A stretch of 64,000 nt of DNA from Enoplolaimus lenunculus (taxonomy: Eukaryota > Nematoda > Enoplea > Enoplida > Thoracostomopsidae): positions 248,001-312,000 of the forward strand of contig JASANG010001414.1 of NCBI GenBank assembly GCA_030248215.1, written 5' to 3'. The translations under genes and the position numbers were made by a program. Positions 46,501-62,009 of this stretch are shown piece after piece. The number at the start of each line of letters is the position of its first letter. Within the stretch, counting starts at the first letter, position 1. The notes under the pieces were generated by a model. It was given only the letters and a program-made list of their open reading frames with translations, was not told the DNA's origin and searched no databases.

Positions 46501-47776
46501 AGGATGCAAACGGAATTACAATTTACCGAAACCGAATTCGTAAAGATTACCGTAAACAGAACCGAAAAATGAAAAATACATGCCACCGAAAATTTCATTT
46601 TCATTTTCTTTTTTACAATATTATTGATAAAATAACCGTGATTTTAGATAGGTGTTCACTTTATCTGCTGTATTTTAAATTTTCATAATCCGCGCCCGCG
46701 GAAGCGCAATATACCTTCAATAGTTTATTTTCGGCGATTAACACAAGGTTTATATACTACGTATATGGATGAAATCAATTTAATTTTTATCGTCATTTTT
46801 TAGAAAAGTATCTCAATTTCCACCGACCAAAATTTAATACCGTACTTTTTAATTTCGGCAAAATTTACCGGAACCGGAAGGTCAAAAATGACGGAACCGG
46901 AACTCCAGTTGCACCCTATAATAGGACATGTACGTATTAAGTCGGCAAGAAAAATTTGTTTTCGCCATAGCGTATGACCTGGCGCAAAATATTTGATATA
47001 TCAATGCTCACCCATTGCATGCAACAGTGTTTTCAAACGTTTCTGCGTATCGGAATCGATGTCGATATATTCTGGTGCGACCGTAGATTCCGCTTGATCA
47101 AGCGGCCAACACATTTCACCAGATCCGTCACGATTCAGGATATGGTTCGACATCTATGAAAACATACGTATATACTTGTTTCTATAATCTTCAAATATGC
47201 ACATTTGACTATAGCAGCGAACAGCCAAACTGTTCTTGAGTTTGTTGATTTAAAGGCATATACATCGTGCAAATTCAGTGCCGGTCTTTGAAGCCCTCAA
47301 AAGCCGGTCTTAGAAGCCTCAAAAACTTCAATTGGGGGCGAGGTTAGGGGCCCAAAAATTGAAATTTCATATGAGATTCAGTAGAAAAACACCGTGGTGC
47401 GTCCGGATATTCGGTTTCGTTAAAAAATCAACATCCGGCTCCGGTATTTAAACTTTACAGATATTTTTAAAACTTAAAAAATTTGAAACCATCATAAAAC
47501 TCCTTTACCTCAGAAATATATTTTTATCATATTTTCTCCAACAGAAACATTCTAAGTAAGATTTTGTACTGGTTGGTCATACATGTTTAGAACGCAAATG
47601 TACAAATCGAAAATCTATAAAATTTGTAACCAGCAATGTGGAAGACATTATAAATTCAGATTATTCGAAACATTACAAATATAAAGATACCTATATAAAA
47701 TTCATACCTCATTTTCAGAATTATCACTATCAGAATAGTCACCCATGATTAACTGTAGTGGTCCTTTTGCAGTCAT
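8872..47776 (-). CDS. mask: mask/ANKRD17/ANKHD1 multiple-ankyrin, single-KH protein (32 exons, about 3,782 aa)
   Basis: Mask proteins are large cytoplasmic/nuclear scaffolds and RNA binders acting in receptor-kinase and Hippo/Yorkie signalling. Exons in transcript order: 47708-47776, 47012-47153, 44884-46018, 44145-44256, 37708-37855, 37156-37358, 35885-36070, 35357-35546, 34848-35039, 34358-34467, 33907-34122, 31602-31907, 31168-31366, 30251-30357, 29346-29483, 28525-28633, 27605-28096, 26828-26893, 25306-25451, 24938-25080, 24354-24459, 24010-24117, 23609-23750, 22011-22106, 21570-21781, 19388-19713, 18189-18235, 17533-17986, 16377-16730, 14877-15026, 9474-14202, 8872-9087. They total 11,349 nt in one frame. 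Layout: Ala/Gln-rich N-terminus (71-448), 14 ankyrin repeats (about 470-930), linker, 10 ankyrin repeats (about 1337-1690), basic coil, KH (about 2085-2170), low-complexity tail. Start ATG at 47776 gives MTAKGPLQ; an in-frame ATG also begins exon 2. All introns are GT-AG except one GC-AG (after exon 17). The exon 28/29 junction is the least certain. The first ankyrin repeat of the human protein is not found. Confidence 0.95.
9474..14202 (-). other. mask: mask exon 31: giant Gln/Asn/Ser-rich tail
   Basis: One 4,729-nt exon encodes about residues 2135-3711. It opens by completing the KH domain (GSPETVRYAILMINGLV) and then becomes low-complexity. A Gln tract broken by a few other residues is coded by 12930-13040, an Asn tract by about 13497-13550, and further short Gln runs by 12470-12530. 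The exon ends QSFSVGHSVLGFQ before a GT donor; translation without splicing would stop at 9384, but splicing to 8872-9087 keeps phase and adds LNDYPQPPPTN. The long open frames on the opposite strand (Val-rich) are shadows of the CAA/CAG tract. Confidence 0.9.
14107..15026 (-). other. mask: KH domain of mask (exon 30 and start of exon 31)
   Basis: Exon 30 (14877-15026) encodes ISAQHIARVIGRCGNNINAI, with the KH GxxG loop as GRCG, then the segment RESTGAYIEVDKQ. Exon 31 continues RGSPETVRYAILMING. The human counterpart reads VISRVIGRGGCNINAIREFTG, so the fold is well supported. The KH domain is expected to bind single-stranded RNA. A short exon upstream (16377-16730) carries Gln runs and the basic segment DSRKR. 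Confidence 0.92.
16161..16182. repeat. Perfect GC-rich hairpin in mask intron 29
   Basis: GTCACCGCCC and GGGCGGTGAC form a perfect 10-bp inverted repeat around a 2-base loop, in an intron that is otherwise AT-rich (15027-16376). No flanking mobile-element ends were recognised. The rest of this 1.35-kb intron shows nothing I can name. Confidence 0.7.
18409..19275. repeat. Interspersed repeat, copy 2 (internally expanded)
   Basis: It shares its start (CCAGTCGTAGTGGGACTACA) and end (GGACGGACGGACATCCACC) with the copy at 8403-8809. Between them a unit of roughly 160-180 bp, marked by GATTCCTCGCA, CCTAATAATTATTGAAAT and ATGCAAATTAG, is repeated about four times with divergence. It lies between mask exons 26 and 27 and ends about 110 bp from exon 26. 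Confidence 0.7.
19797..20202. mobile_element. hAT-like MITE, CAGGAA family (406 bp)
   Basis: The element begins CAGGGTTCAACCGGAATT and ends AGTTCCACTTGGAACGCTG. CTGTTCCTGTTCCTG tracts lie inside each end. It is flanked by a perfect 8-bp duplication, CTGTATAC (19789-19796 and 20203-20210), which fixes both borders. It has no transposase. It lies in the mask intron 19714-21569, whose remainder shows no recognised gene. Confidence 0.88.
22357..23173. mobile_element. CCCGGA-family DNA transposon copy, old
   Basis: It is rich in CCGGATCCGG and GGGTCCGGGTTT tracts at both ends and finishes GGTTGCAACTCTA, the inverted form of the start of the element at 32095. Its interior also matches 32095-33574 in the opposite orientation (for example AACTATCGTATGTAGTATG). 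The left border and target duplication are unclear. It lies in mask intron 22107-23608. Confidence 0.65.
23318..23402. repeat. CCGGATA-type MITE fragment
   Basis: GGGTGCGACCGGATATTTG followed by ACCGGATACCGGAACTGG matches the left part of the host element that carries a nested insertion at 47842-48690. Only one end is recognisable here. Confidence 0.5.
25504..25678. mobile_element. Short MITE-like inverted repeat (175 bp)
   Basis: AGCACCTATCAC (25505-25516) is matched by GTGATAGGTGCT (25666-25677). The flanks TATGTGTG and CATGTTTC agree at only 5 of 8 positions, so a target duplication is not secure. It lies 50 bp upstream, in transcript sense, of mask exon 19. Confidence 0.5.
25855..26685. 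mobile_element. DNA transposon derivative with G-run ends, copy 1 (831 bp)
   Basis: The ends are a perfect 16-bp inverted repeat, CTGGCTTCTCCACAGC and GCTGTGGAGAAGCCAG. Inside both ends are several runs of 6-10 G broken by short spacers. At 26429-26521 a small open frame reads MSTQRNIKSYFAEC followed by PPQKKSRS, like the first residues of hAT transposases with a TTF-type zinc finger (inference). The rest of a transposase is absent. Copy 2 lies at 42960-43594. It sits in mask intron 25452-26827. Confidence 0.8.
27112..27514. mobile_element. hAT-like MITE, CCGGAA family, copy 1 (403 bp)
   Basis: It begins CAGGGTGCAACCGGAATT and ends AATTCCGGTTGCACCCTG. Tandem GGTTCC/CCGGAA hexamers line both ends. 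It is flanked by a perfect 8-bp duplication AATTCAAC (27104-27111 and 27515-27522). By eye it differs from the reverse complement of 54910-55306 at only about a dozen sites, so the insertion is young. It lies in mask intron 17, 90 bp from exon 17. Confidence 0.92.
29126..29340. mobile_element. MITE, CCGTCA family (215 bp)
   Basis: The terminal inverted repeat is GGTTGCGCTATAC and GTATAGCGCAACC. The interior carries GCGCCGTCCGTCACC, GTCCGTTACCGTCCG and GGACGGACGGCGCCG, so it is GC-rich in an AT-rich intron. No target duplication is visible. Its right end lies at intron position +6 of mask exon 15 (donor at 29345-29340). Confidence 0.75.
29674..30087. mobile_element. hAT-like MITE, CGGCAT family, copy 2 (414 bp)
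   Basis: It begins TAGAGATGTGCTGATTAATC and ends GGTATTGCACATCATTA, a decayed version of the ends of 4843-5239. ATCGGTATCGG and CCGGCATCGG tracts remain. The flanks AACAAAGG and AACAAAAA match at 6 of 8 positions. It lies in the mask intron between exons 14 and 15. Confidence 0.75.
30495..31058. repeat. CAGTCT-type MITE, degenerate
   Basis: It starts TAGGGATTGGAACTC and ends near GAAACTACCATCACTA. ATCAGTCTCAGTC, AAGTCTTAGTCGAAGTCTC and ATCTCAGTCTCAAC tracts line the ends. No matching target duplication was found, so the borders are approximate. It lies in the mask intron between exons 13 and 14. Confidence 0.5.
32095..33574. mobile_element. hAT-like DNA transposon, CCCGGA family (1,480 bp)
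   Basis: It begins TAGAGTTGCAACATTT and ends GGACGCAACCCTA, with ACCCGGACCCGG tracts inside both ends. The flanks ATTTTGAC (32087-32094) and ATTCTGAC (33575-33582) are an 8-bp duplication with one mismatch. The interior is shared with 22357-23173 but encodes no recognisable transposase. A stretch with CGGCAT-family features (AAGGGATGTGCCGATATC near 32378) appears inserted in it. It occupies most of the mask intron 31908-33906. Confidence 0.8.
36373..36675. mobile_element. CCGGAA-family MITE, diverged copy
   Basis: The interior (AATACACCATCGAAGGTAGA, then CTAAAATACAGCAGACAAAA) corresponds to the interior of 27112-27514, and the right end reads TTCCGGTGGCACCTTG. Target duplications are no longer recognisable. 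It lies in the mask intron between exons 6 and 7. Confidence 0.7.
36908..37147. repeat. CAGGAA-type fragment next to mask exon 6
   Basis: GAACAGGAACAGGACTCG followed by AATAATTTTCATAACTGAAT matches the CAGGAA family interior at 20101-20130 and 49110-49140. A CCGAGACCAAGACTCCCATC patch near 36968 resembles the GAGACC family end. It may be two overlapping remnants; the borders are approximate. Confidence 0.5.
37541..37695. mobile_element. Internally deleted CAGGAA-family MITE at a mask splice donor
   Basis: It begins CAGGGTTCAACCG and ends ATTTGAACGCTA. The flanks CTTAATAT (37533-37540) and CTAAATAT (37696-37703) are an 8-bp duplication with one mismatch. The right duplication overlaps the last two bases of the exon 5 donor hexamer (37707-37702, minus strand), so the insertion began at intron position +5. 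Confidence 0.82.
37895..38060. repeat. CCGGA-type MITE remnant
   Basis: AGAGATGTCCCGTATAG, ATATCCGGTAGCTGG and TACCGGAAACCGGACATCGG suggest a decayed element of the CCGGATA kind just inside mask intron 4. The borders are not resolvable. Confidence 0.4.
38339..39745 (+). pseudogene. LINE ORF segment 1: endonuclease end and RT fingers
   Basis: The frame is open for 468 codons beginning at GGDFNAH. The endonuclease part (about residues 2-90) has the GDFNAH and SDH motifs, whose Asp and His residues are catalytic in APE-type nucleases. RT blocks start near 39250. The reading frame ends shortly after VMVLVDF, the first Asp-containing RT motif, because about 100 codons of palm are missing. It cannot encode an active polymerase. 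Confidence 0.85.
39730..40392 (+). pseudogene. LINE ORF segment 2: RT thumb and connection
   Basis: This segment overlaps the previous one in another frame. It reads EAIEVLERWSHKWKLSIS, KTEITFF, TFLGVTFDRQLTFGAHIEKI and VRSAADYCAAAWAA, the usual region after the catalytic box in ingi/Jockey/I-group reverse transcriptases. It ends NQTPLVD at a stop just before the C-run that separates it from the RNase H frame. Confidence 0.85.
40438..41442 (+). pseudogene. LINE ORF segment 3: RNase H and Cys/His finger
   Basis: RNase H type I domain with all four acidic positions visible: D in IYTDGS, E in RAEICAIHAAL, D in IFTDSKSA and D in GNEAADDIA, the last preceded by WVPSHCG. Further on, ECSLCTRCDLQEDETMKHL with a later TCP forms the C-terminal zinc-knuckle-like motif. 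The ORF ends at 41442. An RNase H after RT places the element near the ingi, I or R1-like groups rather than RTE. Confidence 0.85.
42373..42878. mobile_element. hAT-like MITE, GAGACC family (506 bp)
   Basis: It begins CTGGGATGGGCG and ends GACCGCCCATCCCTG, with CTCGGTCTCGG tracts inside the ends. The flanks CTCTAGTG (42365-42372) and CTCAAGTG (42879-42886) are an 8-bp duplication with one mismatch. The interior segment CACAATAAAATCAAAGTGTT (reverse strand) is shared with 47856-48616. Confidence 0.82.
42960..43594. mobile_element. DNA transposon derivative with G-run ends, copy 2 (635 bp)
   Basis: The inverted ends are CTGGCATCTCCACAGC and GCTGTGGAGAAGCCAG (one mismatch), with the same G-runs and interior as 25855-26685 but internally shorter. 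The small open frame starts MSTQRNIKSHFAECPPQK at 43336. A one-base difference in its A-run shifts the frame relative to copy 1. Confidence 0.8.
44884..46018 (-). other. mask: mask exon 3: Ala/Gln/Ser-rich N-terminal region
   Basis: This 1,135-nt exon encodes about residues 71-448, with runs such as NSVAAAAANNAYY, MGTTTTTTTAAMHQQ and GAYAAAAL. The first residues IGRFQQHG join exon 2 (LKTLLHAMG), a short conserved segment seen at the same place in other mask proteins. Otherwise it is low complexity and presumably disordered. Confidence 0.88.
46500..46918. mobile_element. CCGGAA-family MITE, diverged copy
   Basis: It starts CAGGATGCAAACGGAATTAC, ends ACTCCAGTTGCACCCTA, and has a CCGGAACCGGAA tract near the right end. 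The interior matches 54910-55306 with many differences. A target duplication (TATAAGAC against TATAATAG) is unconvincing. It lies in the mask intron between exons 2 and 3. Confidence 0.75.
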
Positions 47777-47841
47777 TTATAATTACTACTAACTGAAAAG
47801 CAAGCCGAAACATCAATACATTGACGAACAGCGGTATCAAT

Positions 47842-48690
47842 CAGGGTGCGACCGGTAGGGATGGGCGGTCTCTGTCAAAAAAGCGAGACTGAGACCCAAC
47901 CCGCCGAGATCGAGGCTTTTGGTCTCGGTCTCGGCCAATTTTTAACGGTTACTAAAAATAAAAATAAATTTTTTTAAACAAAACTTTTGAATTACATTTT
48001 CTTCATACAATTAAAGTAATAAACCGCCCCAAAATATATATTTTTTACTTCTTTTTTCACTTGGTTTGTGTCGTCATACCCTTCGAACAGGTGCGGCACA
48101 ATTCACACGGTCTCAAATCACCCTCTGTAAAAATTCAGAGCTATAATGTTGTTTTTGCTCCAGGGCAAACCGAATAGATTGGAAAATTGTTTCTCAAAGC
48201 GTGACGTTATAAATGCGGAAGACATGGTACGGATGACCCATAATTTTTTTAACGATGCCTTAAATGTTTTAAACGCGAAAACGCAACTGTATGTGCTTTG
48301 TCACAATAAAATAAAAGTGTTTTGGTTTCCTTTCAAAAATAGAATTTGGGTAGCCGGAGGGGCTCCACAATCTTTCGCAGTCTGTGTTGGTAGGCGAAAT
48401 ATGCAAGTCACCTCTTCGGTCTCGATTTGCAAACCACCGAGACTGAAAAACGCGAGACCAAGACCAGCCAAATCCCGAGAGTTGCCGAGACCGAGATTGC
48501 CCATTTGGTTATCGCTTTTTCACCTTTTTGTATCGATTTGCAAACCACCGAGACTGAAAAAAGCACAACCGAGACCGAGACCAGCCAAATCATGCGACCG
48601 AGACCGCCCATCGCTGGCAACCAGATACCCGGTTCCGGTTTATTATTCGGCTAAAACTAATATCCGTATCAGGCTCCGGTATCCGGTACA
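47842..48690. mobile_element. CCGGATA-type MITE carrying a nested GAGACC-type MITE
   Basis: The outer element begins CAGGGTGCGACCGG and resumes after the insertion as GCAACCAGATACCCGG, with CCGGTATCCGGTAC at its right end. The outer right border is approximate. It lies about 65 bp upstream of the mask start codon, in the divergent mask/tubulin spacer. Confidence 0.65.
47856..48616. mobile_element. hAT-like MITE, GAGACC family, nested copy (761 bp)
   Basis: It begins TAGGGATGGGCGGTCTC and ends GACCGCCCATCGCTG, inverted partners with two mismatches near the tip. CCGAGACTGA and ACCGAGACCGAGACC tracts line the ends. The flanks GCGACCGG and GCAACCAG match at 6 of 8 positions. A long open frame crosses it (from 48146) but resembles no known protein. 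Part of its interior is shared with 42373-42878. Confidence 0.8.
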
Positions 48691-48827
48691 ATGCATAGAG
48701 ACAAGTAATAACATCATGTTGATGCTGCACATCGGGAAAAATCACTGCTGCATACGTGGAAGATAATGTTGAGGTTTTTATAAGGCATAAAAACAGAAAA
48801 ATTCAGCAGTTGATTGTGAGGTAGCGT

Positions 48828-48898
48828 CGCTCAGTGGATAGCGCGCTGGACTGATAATCTGTCGACCGAGTTTGAAACCTCCTGGGAGCGTCCCTCAT
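48828..48898 (+). tRNA. tRNA-like sequence, Ile(GAT)-type, probably pseudogene or SINE head
   Basis: GTCGCTCAGTGGATAGCGC is a good A-box/D-arm, and the anticodon loop CTGATAA puts GAT at 34-36. The B-box-like stretch GTTTGAAACCTCC is poor, and the acceptor stem pairs only partly. A functional tRNA is unlikely. No SINE body was identified downstream. Confidence 0.4.
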
Positions 48899-49059
48899 TT
48901 TCCGCTGCTGAGAACTCTAAACTAAAAACTGTCGCACCCTAGCCTTACCAACTTATCACACCGGATATTTATGGTTGTAGTGCCGGTGCGGAATATCATA
49001 AAATTGTTTTTTACAAGTAAGCGTCTTTAATGTCTGGCTGCGATTCAAGTTTCGAAACG

Positions 49060-49410
49060 TTCTAGCTATTTTTCACTTACAGGAATTGAATTTCTTTGCA
49101 GGAACCGAAACAGGATCAGGAACTGGAATTTGAAATAATTTTCATCACCGAATTACTGCTGGTCTTTTTAGAAAACTTGTCAAAAAATGGCTTAAGCGAA
49201 TTTTCTTCGAGTTTTCCGAAAACAAATCAAACAGTATGTTAGTTGTTAGTTAATACAATCGTACGTCGAAATAACAATTTTCAAAGGCAAAGTTTCCAAT
49301 ATTAAAACGATTAGTAATAATCTGCCACAAAACCGTGAAAATTCCGATTCCTGCATCTTTGAATACTGGAACAAGAATAGAATTTTTGCAGAAATTCCGG
49401 TTGAACTCTG
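49060..49410. repeat. CAGGAA-family MITE copy, borders approximate
   Basis: GGAACCGAAACAGGATCAGG and the right end AAATTCCGGTTGAACTCTG match the CAGGAA family (19797-20202) in inverted orientation. The left border and target duplication are not clear. Confidence 0.6.
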
Positions 49411-50161
49411 CAACCTAATTTACCTCAACTTGAACATCATAATTTTTAAACATATGCAATTCAAGCATGACGCGAGCGACTTCCAATAAGCGGAAAATAG
49501 CTGGGACCTTTTCCCACCCACGGTAGGGCCGCTAGTTCAGTTTCAGGAAATAACCTATTGCGCAAAGAAATGCCGAGATCAGTAAAACACTAATAGCTAT
49601 CAGATCTCACTAAGGTACCAGTAATTTTAGCAGTAGGGTCACATTTACAAAGTCCTTAAAGCTTTCAACTGATTTTAGTATAAATCAGTTCGAACTCTTG
49701 GTATACTATATAAAGTTTTTGCACCCTAGTCATTATGTCATTTTGCGGAACTGTTGTTTCAATATCACTACATATAAATTTTAGCTGCATGAGCATTAGT
49801 TTAAGTTAAATTTCGTTTTCTTTGCTATACTTACCACGCAAGTTTACCAAAAAGTCTAGGTTTGAACGGTAATTTAAGAGCTAAAGGTAAATTCTTAAGC
49901 TAAAACCCTACTGAGAATTTCGAAAACTGTGGGGGGCTATGCAACAGCCAATCACATAAGACTTAAGTTCAGACTATTTGTTTAGTATAAGGTGCTAAGA
50001 TGTAGCAAGAAAATAACCTGTTGTTTGTCTTTGCTTTGTCTTAAACGCATAGAATTCCAGGTTTCTAAACATTTGATTTTGTATTCTGATATAAAACTAC
50101 ATATATCGCATGAACCAGCATAGCTAGTGGTACAGAGTTTTACCGTTTATATACTTGAGCT

Positions 50162-51168
50162 CTATTCACACGTGCAAGTTTTTGTAGCGAGAACTTGCAG
50201 CAGGAAATTGCATGCTGAACTTGCATTTTTTCATCAGCCAATGAGAAAGCGGCTGCAATAAATTTAGTGGACTTGAATGATTATTCACACATGTGAACTA
50301 AATTCCTAGCTGTGATTTTTAATGAATTATTTGCAGCAGCAAGTTTTTCGAACGGGATTTTTGACAAAACTTGCAAGTGAATGTTGCATCTGCGAGTTCT
50401 CCCACCAAAAACTTGCACGTACAGCCCTATTCACACGTGCAAGTTTTTGCTGCGAGAACTTGCAGCTGCAACTTGCACGAAATACTTGCAGCTGCAAGTA
50501 TTTGTAAAGAATCATAACTTTCATTCTGAATCTTGACATGAATTTATGTGAATTATTTGCAGACCACTGCACTAAATATCAAACATAACCTATAATCTAT
50601 CAGTTTAGCCAATGATGATAAATGATTTCGACTTGCAGGATTATTCATACCTACGAATTAATTCTTCGCATATATTAATCATGAATAACTTGCAGCTGCA
50701 AGTTCTTCGAATGAATTTTTCAAAAAACTTGCGGCTGCAAGTTTCAGTTGTAAGAAACATTCATGCGCAAAGAAGGTTATACTCGAAATTTCTTGACTAG
50801 AAAAGGGTTTCATCGCGATGCAATCTTTGTTTAGTGCTTAAAAATTTAAAACTAGTCCCATTACTTTCGCCGTCTGCTGGGAAATATCAAACAAGTTAGA
50901 TATTTGAAATAATTCAAACTTCTTGAATAAATTCTATAGGTCTGAATTATTTCAAAAGGCGCTCAGCAACATGTCTTCTGATTCGCCAATGAAAATGCAA
51001 GTGCAAGAAATTCGAGCGATTTACGACGGCGTTCACACGTGCGAATTAAATTCAATCACTAATGAATAATTTGCAGCTGAAAGAACTTCAAATCTGCTTT
51101 GTGACCAAACTTGCACATGCAAGTTGCACGTGCAAGTTTTTGCTGCAAAAACTTGCACGTGTGAATAG
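50162..51168. mobile_element. TGCAAG-motif inverted-repeat element (about 1 kb)
   Basis: The ends are CTATTCACACGTGCAAGTTT and its inverse AAACTTGCACGTGTGAATAG. The motif ACTTGCA/TGCAAGT recurs many times throughout, often as CTTGCAGCTGCAAG palindromes. An internal copy of the same terminal sequence (50430-50450) suggests nesting or internal duplication. No target duplication was established. It is in the mask/tubulin spacer, ending 266 bp upstream of the tubulin ATG. Confidence 0.7.
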
Positions 51169-51434
51169 GGCTTAAATCGGAAAACCAGGCCATTTTAATT
51201 CATGGGACCTGTATAATCAATCGGGTTTGATCAAATTCTCTCTGATCAATTTTTCGGTTCACACTCGCAGTGTTAGTATTAACTTATTTATTATATGCGA
51301 TTTTATTGCATGGCGTAAAATATAAGAAATAAAATCTAAAAGCCCACTCTCCCGAAAAAACATGGTACCGCCAATGTTAAATACATATTTTATATTAATA
51401 CATTATAGAAATCGCTTTGTATAAGTAAACCAAA

Positions 51435-59392
<7,958 letters not shown>

Positions 59393-59846
59393 GATGACAA
59401 GAGCTGCAATGCTTGCATGCTGTAACGGACGTGTGCAAGATGCAAACCAAAACGCGATTTCGGTTTGAATTCCTATTTAAATATAAATCAGCACCGATTG
59501 CACTTTCAATCAAAATTGCAATTTTTGAGCATATTACATTTTTGTTATTAGACCACGTAGCAGACTCTTGTATTTGATTTCCAATGCCCCTTTATCATAG
59601 TTTCTTTTTCATATGATTTGGTTTAGCTTTACAGCTTGGGCATTCCTTGGCTCGTAGTGTCGTTATTGCTTGTGATTTCGATGCCAATTTTGTGAAAATC
59701 GGAGGAAAGAAAAGTTTTCTTTTGCACAACACGTCGTTTTGTAACTATTGATTTTGCATTGAACAAATTAACACGGCTTAAGTTTGATTTTGGCTTAAGT
59801 GGACATTTTACTAAGGTTTTTAGCTGTAACTTAAATCAGATGTTTA

Positions 59847-59852
59847 AATAAA
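59847..59852 (+). promoter_or_regulatory. Candidate poly(A) signal for beta-tubulin
   Basis: AATAAA, 455 bp after the stop codon, is the first canonical signal noticed downstream. Use cannot be judged from sequence alone. Confidence 0.4.
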
Positions 59853-60425
59853 AACTTATGAATGCCATATTGATCGACTGTACTCCTGCAAACTGTTTTC
59901 TGGTTTAAGTACAAAATTCGATGAAGTGAGTGGTTGATTTTAGTTCAATCTCTGTAATCCAGCCAATGTTTGATTATAAAAACTGTTTTTGCATATTATT
60001 GTAGTTCGAGGTACTTATTTATGCATTGAGTGCAACGACTTGCTTAGGTACTGTTATATGTTTTGATTTCTGTTTGATACAATTATTGCACTCGTCGTGT
60101 TGCATATCTTTGATCGATTTGCTAGAAATCTCATGTCTAGTCGTCTAGTCACATTGTTTATACTCAAACAACGCACCATTGCTTGACTTAGTCATTCATT
60201 TACTTGTTTTGTATTATTTATTTATTATTATTATTGCGCAGTATTCTTTGCTTTTGATCTGGTTTTAAATTTAATGGTGCTATTTAGTATTTGGTTGCCC
60301 TGCTTTGTTTAATTGTTAGTGTGGTTATATCTTATCCGTTCTTTTGCCAATTTTTAGGTGGGTGGTATTAAGAATAAGAATCCGTAGTGTGATAAAGTGC
60401 GACGGTTGGCTCAACCGTTTCTTTC

Positions 60426-60431
60426 AATAAA
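60426..60431 (+). promoter_or_regulatory. Alternative poly(A) signal preceded by a hairpin
   Basis: AATAAA follows a 7-bp hairpin, ACGGTTG-GCT-CAACCGT, by several bases. It is about 1 kb after the tubulin stop, so it would give a long 3' UTR, or it may belong to nothing. Confidence 0.3.
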
Positions 60432-61889
60432 TACTCAGTGAAGGTAGTGTTGGTTTCGCTATTTGGTCTTGATCTGTTTACAAAACCGAGATTTATTTGT
60501 TTCCTACGTTATTGATTGAGAAAATGAGTTTTTGAGTAGTTTTCAAACAGACCCGTGTGCAAATATTTGGCTCACTAAATAAAGACAATATTCTGCAATT
60601 TTTATTGATATGCCTGAGGCATAGCTAAGGAAAGCTTTTCCCAAACTTAAGCCTTAGCTTAAGCATAAAATGTTGGGAACAGTGAACGAGACCAATGTTT
60701 GATATATCTTTCTTAAACACGGTGTATGATAAACATTGAATACTTATCTACGAACCGAAATTCTTTATTCTATTTTAACTACAAACACTATATAATACCA
60801 TCGTTTCTTATAATGCCATCGATTCTTTGTTTCGAAGGACATTATTTGCTAATGATTACACAGCGTTTTGTCGCAAAATTACCGTAGAAAAAGTAACTGT
60901 CAATGGTTTCCGTCGTATGCAAATAGTGATGTTGATATTTAGATTTGAAACAAGATAGCGACATTATGCTTCGATACATACGCATAATTAATTTGTTCTT
61001 GCTTAAATAGTTGCTGTATGTCTTAGAGATTTGCGCGTATAGTCTCGTATAAGGAGCATATTATGTTGATTGAACTGACGACCATTGCGAGGTTTGAAGG
61101 AACTGTTTCTGTGTAGTAGTTTAAAACTGTTTTGAGTATTTTCGTAAATGTACCTGTTGGTGGAAGGCGTTGTGTATTCAACTGATAATAGCTTAGCGTA
61201 GCATGATTTCTGCAGGATCTAACAATCCCAAAACAGGAATCAACAGAAATGAAATTTTCGTCAAACAGGAGCAGGTATTTAGTTTTTTTTTGCTGGAACA
61301 GGAGCTGGTATTCGAATTTGTTGTCATTTGGACCGGCGTGCATAGTTGAAGTTAGTAGCTAAAAAATTAAAGAAATGCTATGTTTCAGCAATTAAATTTT
61401 ATCCAGAATGCAAGAATTAATGCTGTCGCGTAATGGTGGAAGGTTAAGTAATCGGACAATAGTATAGTATTATATGTATAAAGATTTCAAATAGTTTATA
61501 TATAACTCATGACTATTCACTCATTCCCATAACTCGCACCAAGAGTTCTTAGTGTAGTAAAACATGAATTGTATTTCAATAGATATGTTTTGTGCTGCCG
61601 TTAAATGTTTTGGCCAGGTTGCCACACTGTCCACTCCGTAGTTGCGGCGCTGTATTCACTGCTGTGTTAAATGTTTCAGTGCTTTTTGTCTTCCTGTTGT
61701 GATTCTTTTTTTGTTTAAGTATGGGTTGTGTTGTAATCTTTATATACGTGCGTAGCTATAATGTATGTGTGCATAATTTTAAATTAATTTTGGAGAGCCA
61801 AATATTTTTTGTCAGACGCCTTGTTGGTCCTTATGCGCCGTTCACAATAATTCTGTCAACGGTGCTACAAAATATGCTATAGCACAGCA

Positions 61890-62009
61890 CAGGGCTATCA
61901 CGAGGTCGTTTACAAAACGAGTACGTGATAGCGTTGGGCTATAAGAGAAATCTCTTATAGCCCAGGCTATCACGTGTCAGCCCTTTTCTCGAAACTCGTG
62001 ATAGCCCTG
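61890..62009. repeat. Nested foldback with GCTATC motif
   Basis: CAGGGCTATCACGAG (61890-61904) is inverted as CTCGTGATAGCCCTG (61995-62009). At the centre GGGCTATAAGAGA and TCTCTTATAGCCC form a perfect 13-bp stem with a 2-base loop, and another CGTGATAGC/GCTATCACG pair lies between. Target duplications were not identified. It is probably a MITE built like the other families. Confidence 0.7.

Noticed and set aside
48146-48766. 206-codon open frame in the mask/tubulin spacer
   Set aside because: It crosses a MITE and its borders and resembles no protein; the similarity to 42317-42586 comes from shared element sequence.
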